Part shown: positions 6,875-6,914 of the stretch, one piece after another
Layout of the letters: the number at the start of each line of letters is the position of its first letter
Position numbering within the stretch: position 1 is the stretch's first letter
Assembly (NCBI GenBank): GCA_900321505.1
Contig: ONWK01000260.1
Span: 1-6,914 of the forward strand
Length of the DNA: 6,914 nucleotides
Source of the DNA: an uncultured Eubacteriales bacterium
Lineage (GTDB): Bacteria > Bacillota > Clostridia > Lachnospirales > Lachnospiraceae
Reading direction: 5' to 3'
Translations under genes and position numbers: made by a program
Notes under the pieces: model-generated
What the model was told of the DNA's origin: nothing
Seen by the model: only the letters and a program-made list of their open reading frames with translations
Database searches by the model: none

Positions 6875-6914
6875 GGACGTCTCTCCTTCCTTGAAATTTC
6901 ACAATGTCATTAAC

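Larger units (their letters stand above)
6585..6901. mobile_element. Possible small non-autonomous element bounded by imperfect inverted repeats
   Basis: The left end TGAAATTCTTTAAGGAA (6585-6601) resembles the reverse complement of the right end TTCCTTGAAATTTCA (6887-6901), with a 2-base gap and one mismatch. The ~317 bp between carry the direct-repeat pair and no gene. I see no clear target-site duplication outside the ends, and short A/T-rich inverted repeats can arise by chance, so this is tentative. Confidence 0.25.
6551..6914. other. Stretch of about 360 bp without a convincing gene
   Basis: Everything to the right of the terminator lacks a supported gene. The two longest frames (minus strand 6594-6902 with a GTG start, plus strand 6682-6873 with a TTG start) overlap each other and run across a DNA-level repeat. 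Neither has a Shine-Dalgarno sequence or a recognisable domain. The stretch holds repeats and a possible hairpin, described separately. I see no tRNA, promoter pair or CRISPR. Confidence 0.6.

Noticed and set aside
6594..6902. Minus-strand ORF of 102 codons in the right-hand tail
   Set aside because: It starts at a GTG with no Shine-Dalgarno visible in the few bases before the window edge, crosses both DNA-level repeats so the protein only mirrors them, and has no recognisable domain.

Overview
The window reads as one tightly packed, plus-strand catabolic operon (1-6218), followed by a gene-poor tail (6219-6914). The purine-rich Shine-Dalgarno sites, moderate base composition, stop/start overlaps and a PTS Enzyme I inside the cluster suggest an anaerobic Firmicute, probably of the Clostridia. 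This is an inference: no rRNA or other taxonomic marker is present.

Layout: (1) The 3' part of a PTS Enzyme I gene, whose start lies left of the window. (2) A glycerate 2-kinase-like protein (DUF4147 plus MOFRL), overlapping the Enzyme I gene by ATGA. (3) An enolase homologue, overlapping by TGATG, that keeps the metal ligands and the catalytic lysine but has lost the general-acid Glu and two active-site His. (4) A mandelate racemase/muconate lactonizing enzyme (MR/MLE) family protein resembling sugar-acid dehydratases. (5) An aldehyde dehydrogenase with all catalytic residues, starting 8 bp after gene 4. Then come a possible 59-codon ORF with three tandem stops, a clear intrinsic terminator (6521-6550), and about 360 bp of non-coding DNA. 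That last stretch holds a diverged direct-repeat pair inside imperfect inverted repeats.

How the genes may work together (inference): a sugar-acid dehydratase, an aldehyde dehydrogenase, a glycerate-2-kinase-like enzyme and an enolase-like enzyme match the order of a non-phosphorylative Entner-Doudoroff-type route. In that route a sugar acid becomes a 2-keto-3-deoxy acid, is cleaved to pyruvate plus an aldehyde, and the aldehyde becomes glycerate, 2-phosphoglycerate and then PEP. PEP is also the phosphoryl donor of Enzyme I. No aldolase is visible; it could lie upstream or elsewhere. However, the kinase-like and enolase-like proteins both deviate at positions normally conserved for glycerate and 2-phosphoglycerate chemistry. 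The pair may therefore handle a related but different hydroxy-acid and its phosphate. That co-divergence is the most interesting thing in the window and a candidate for an undescribed pathway.
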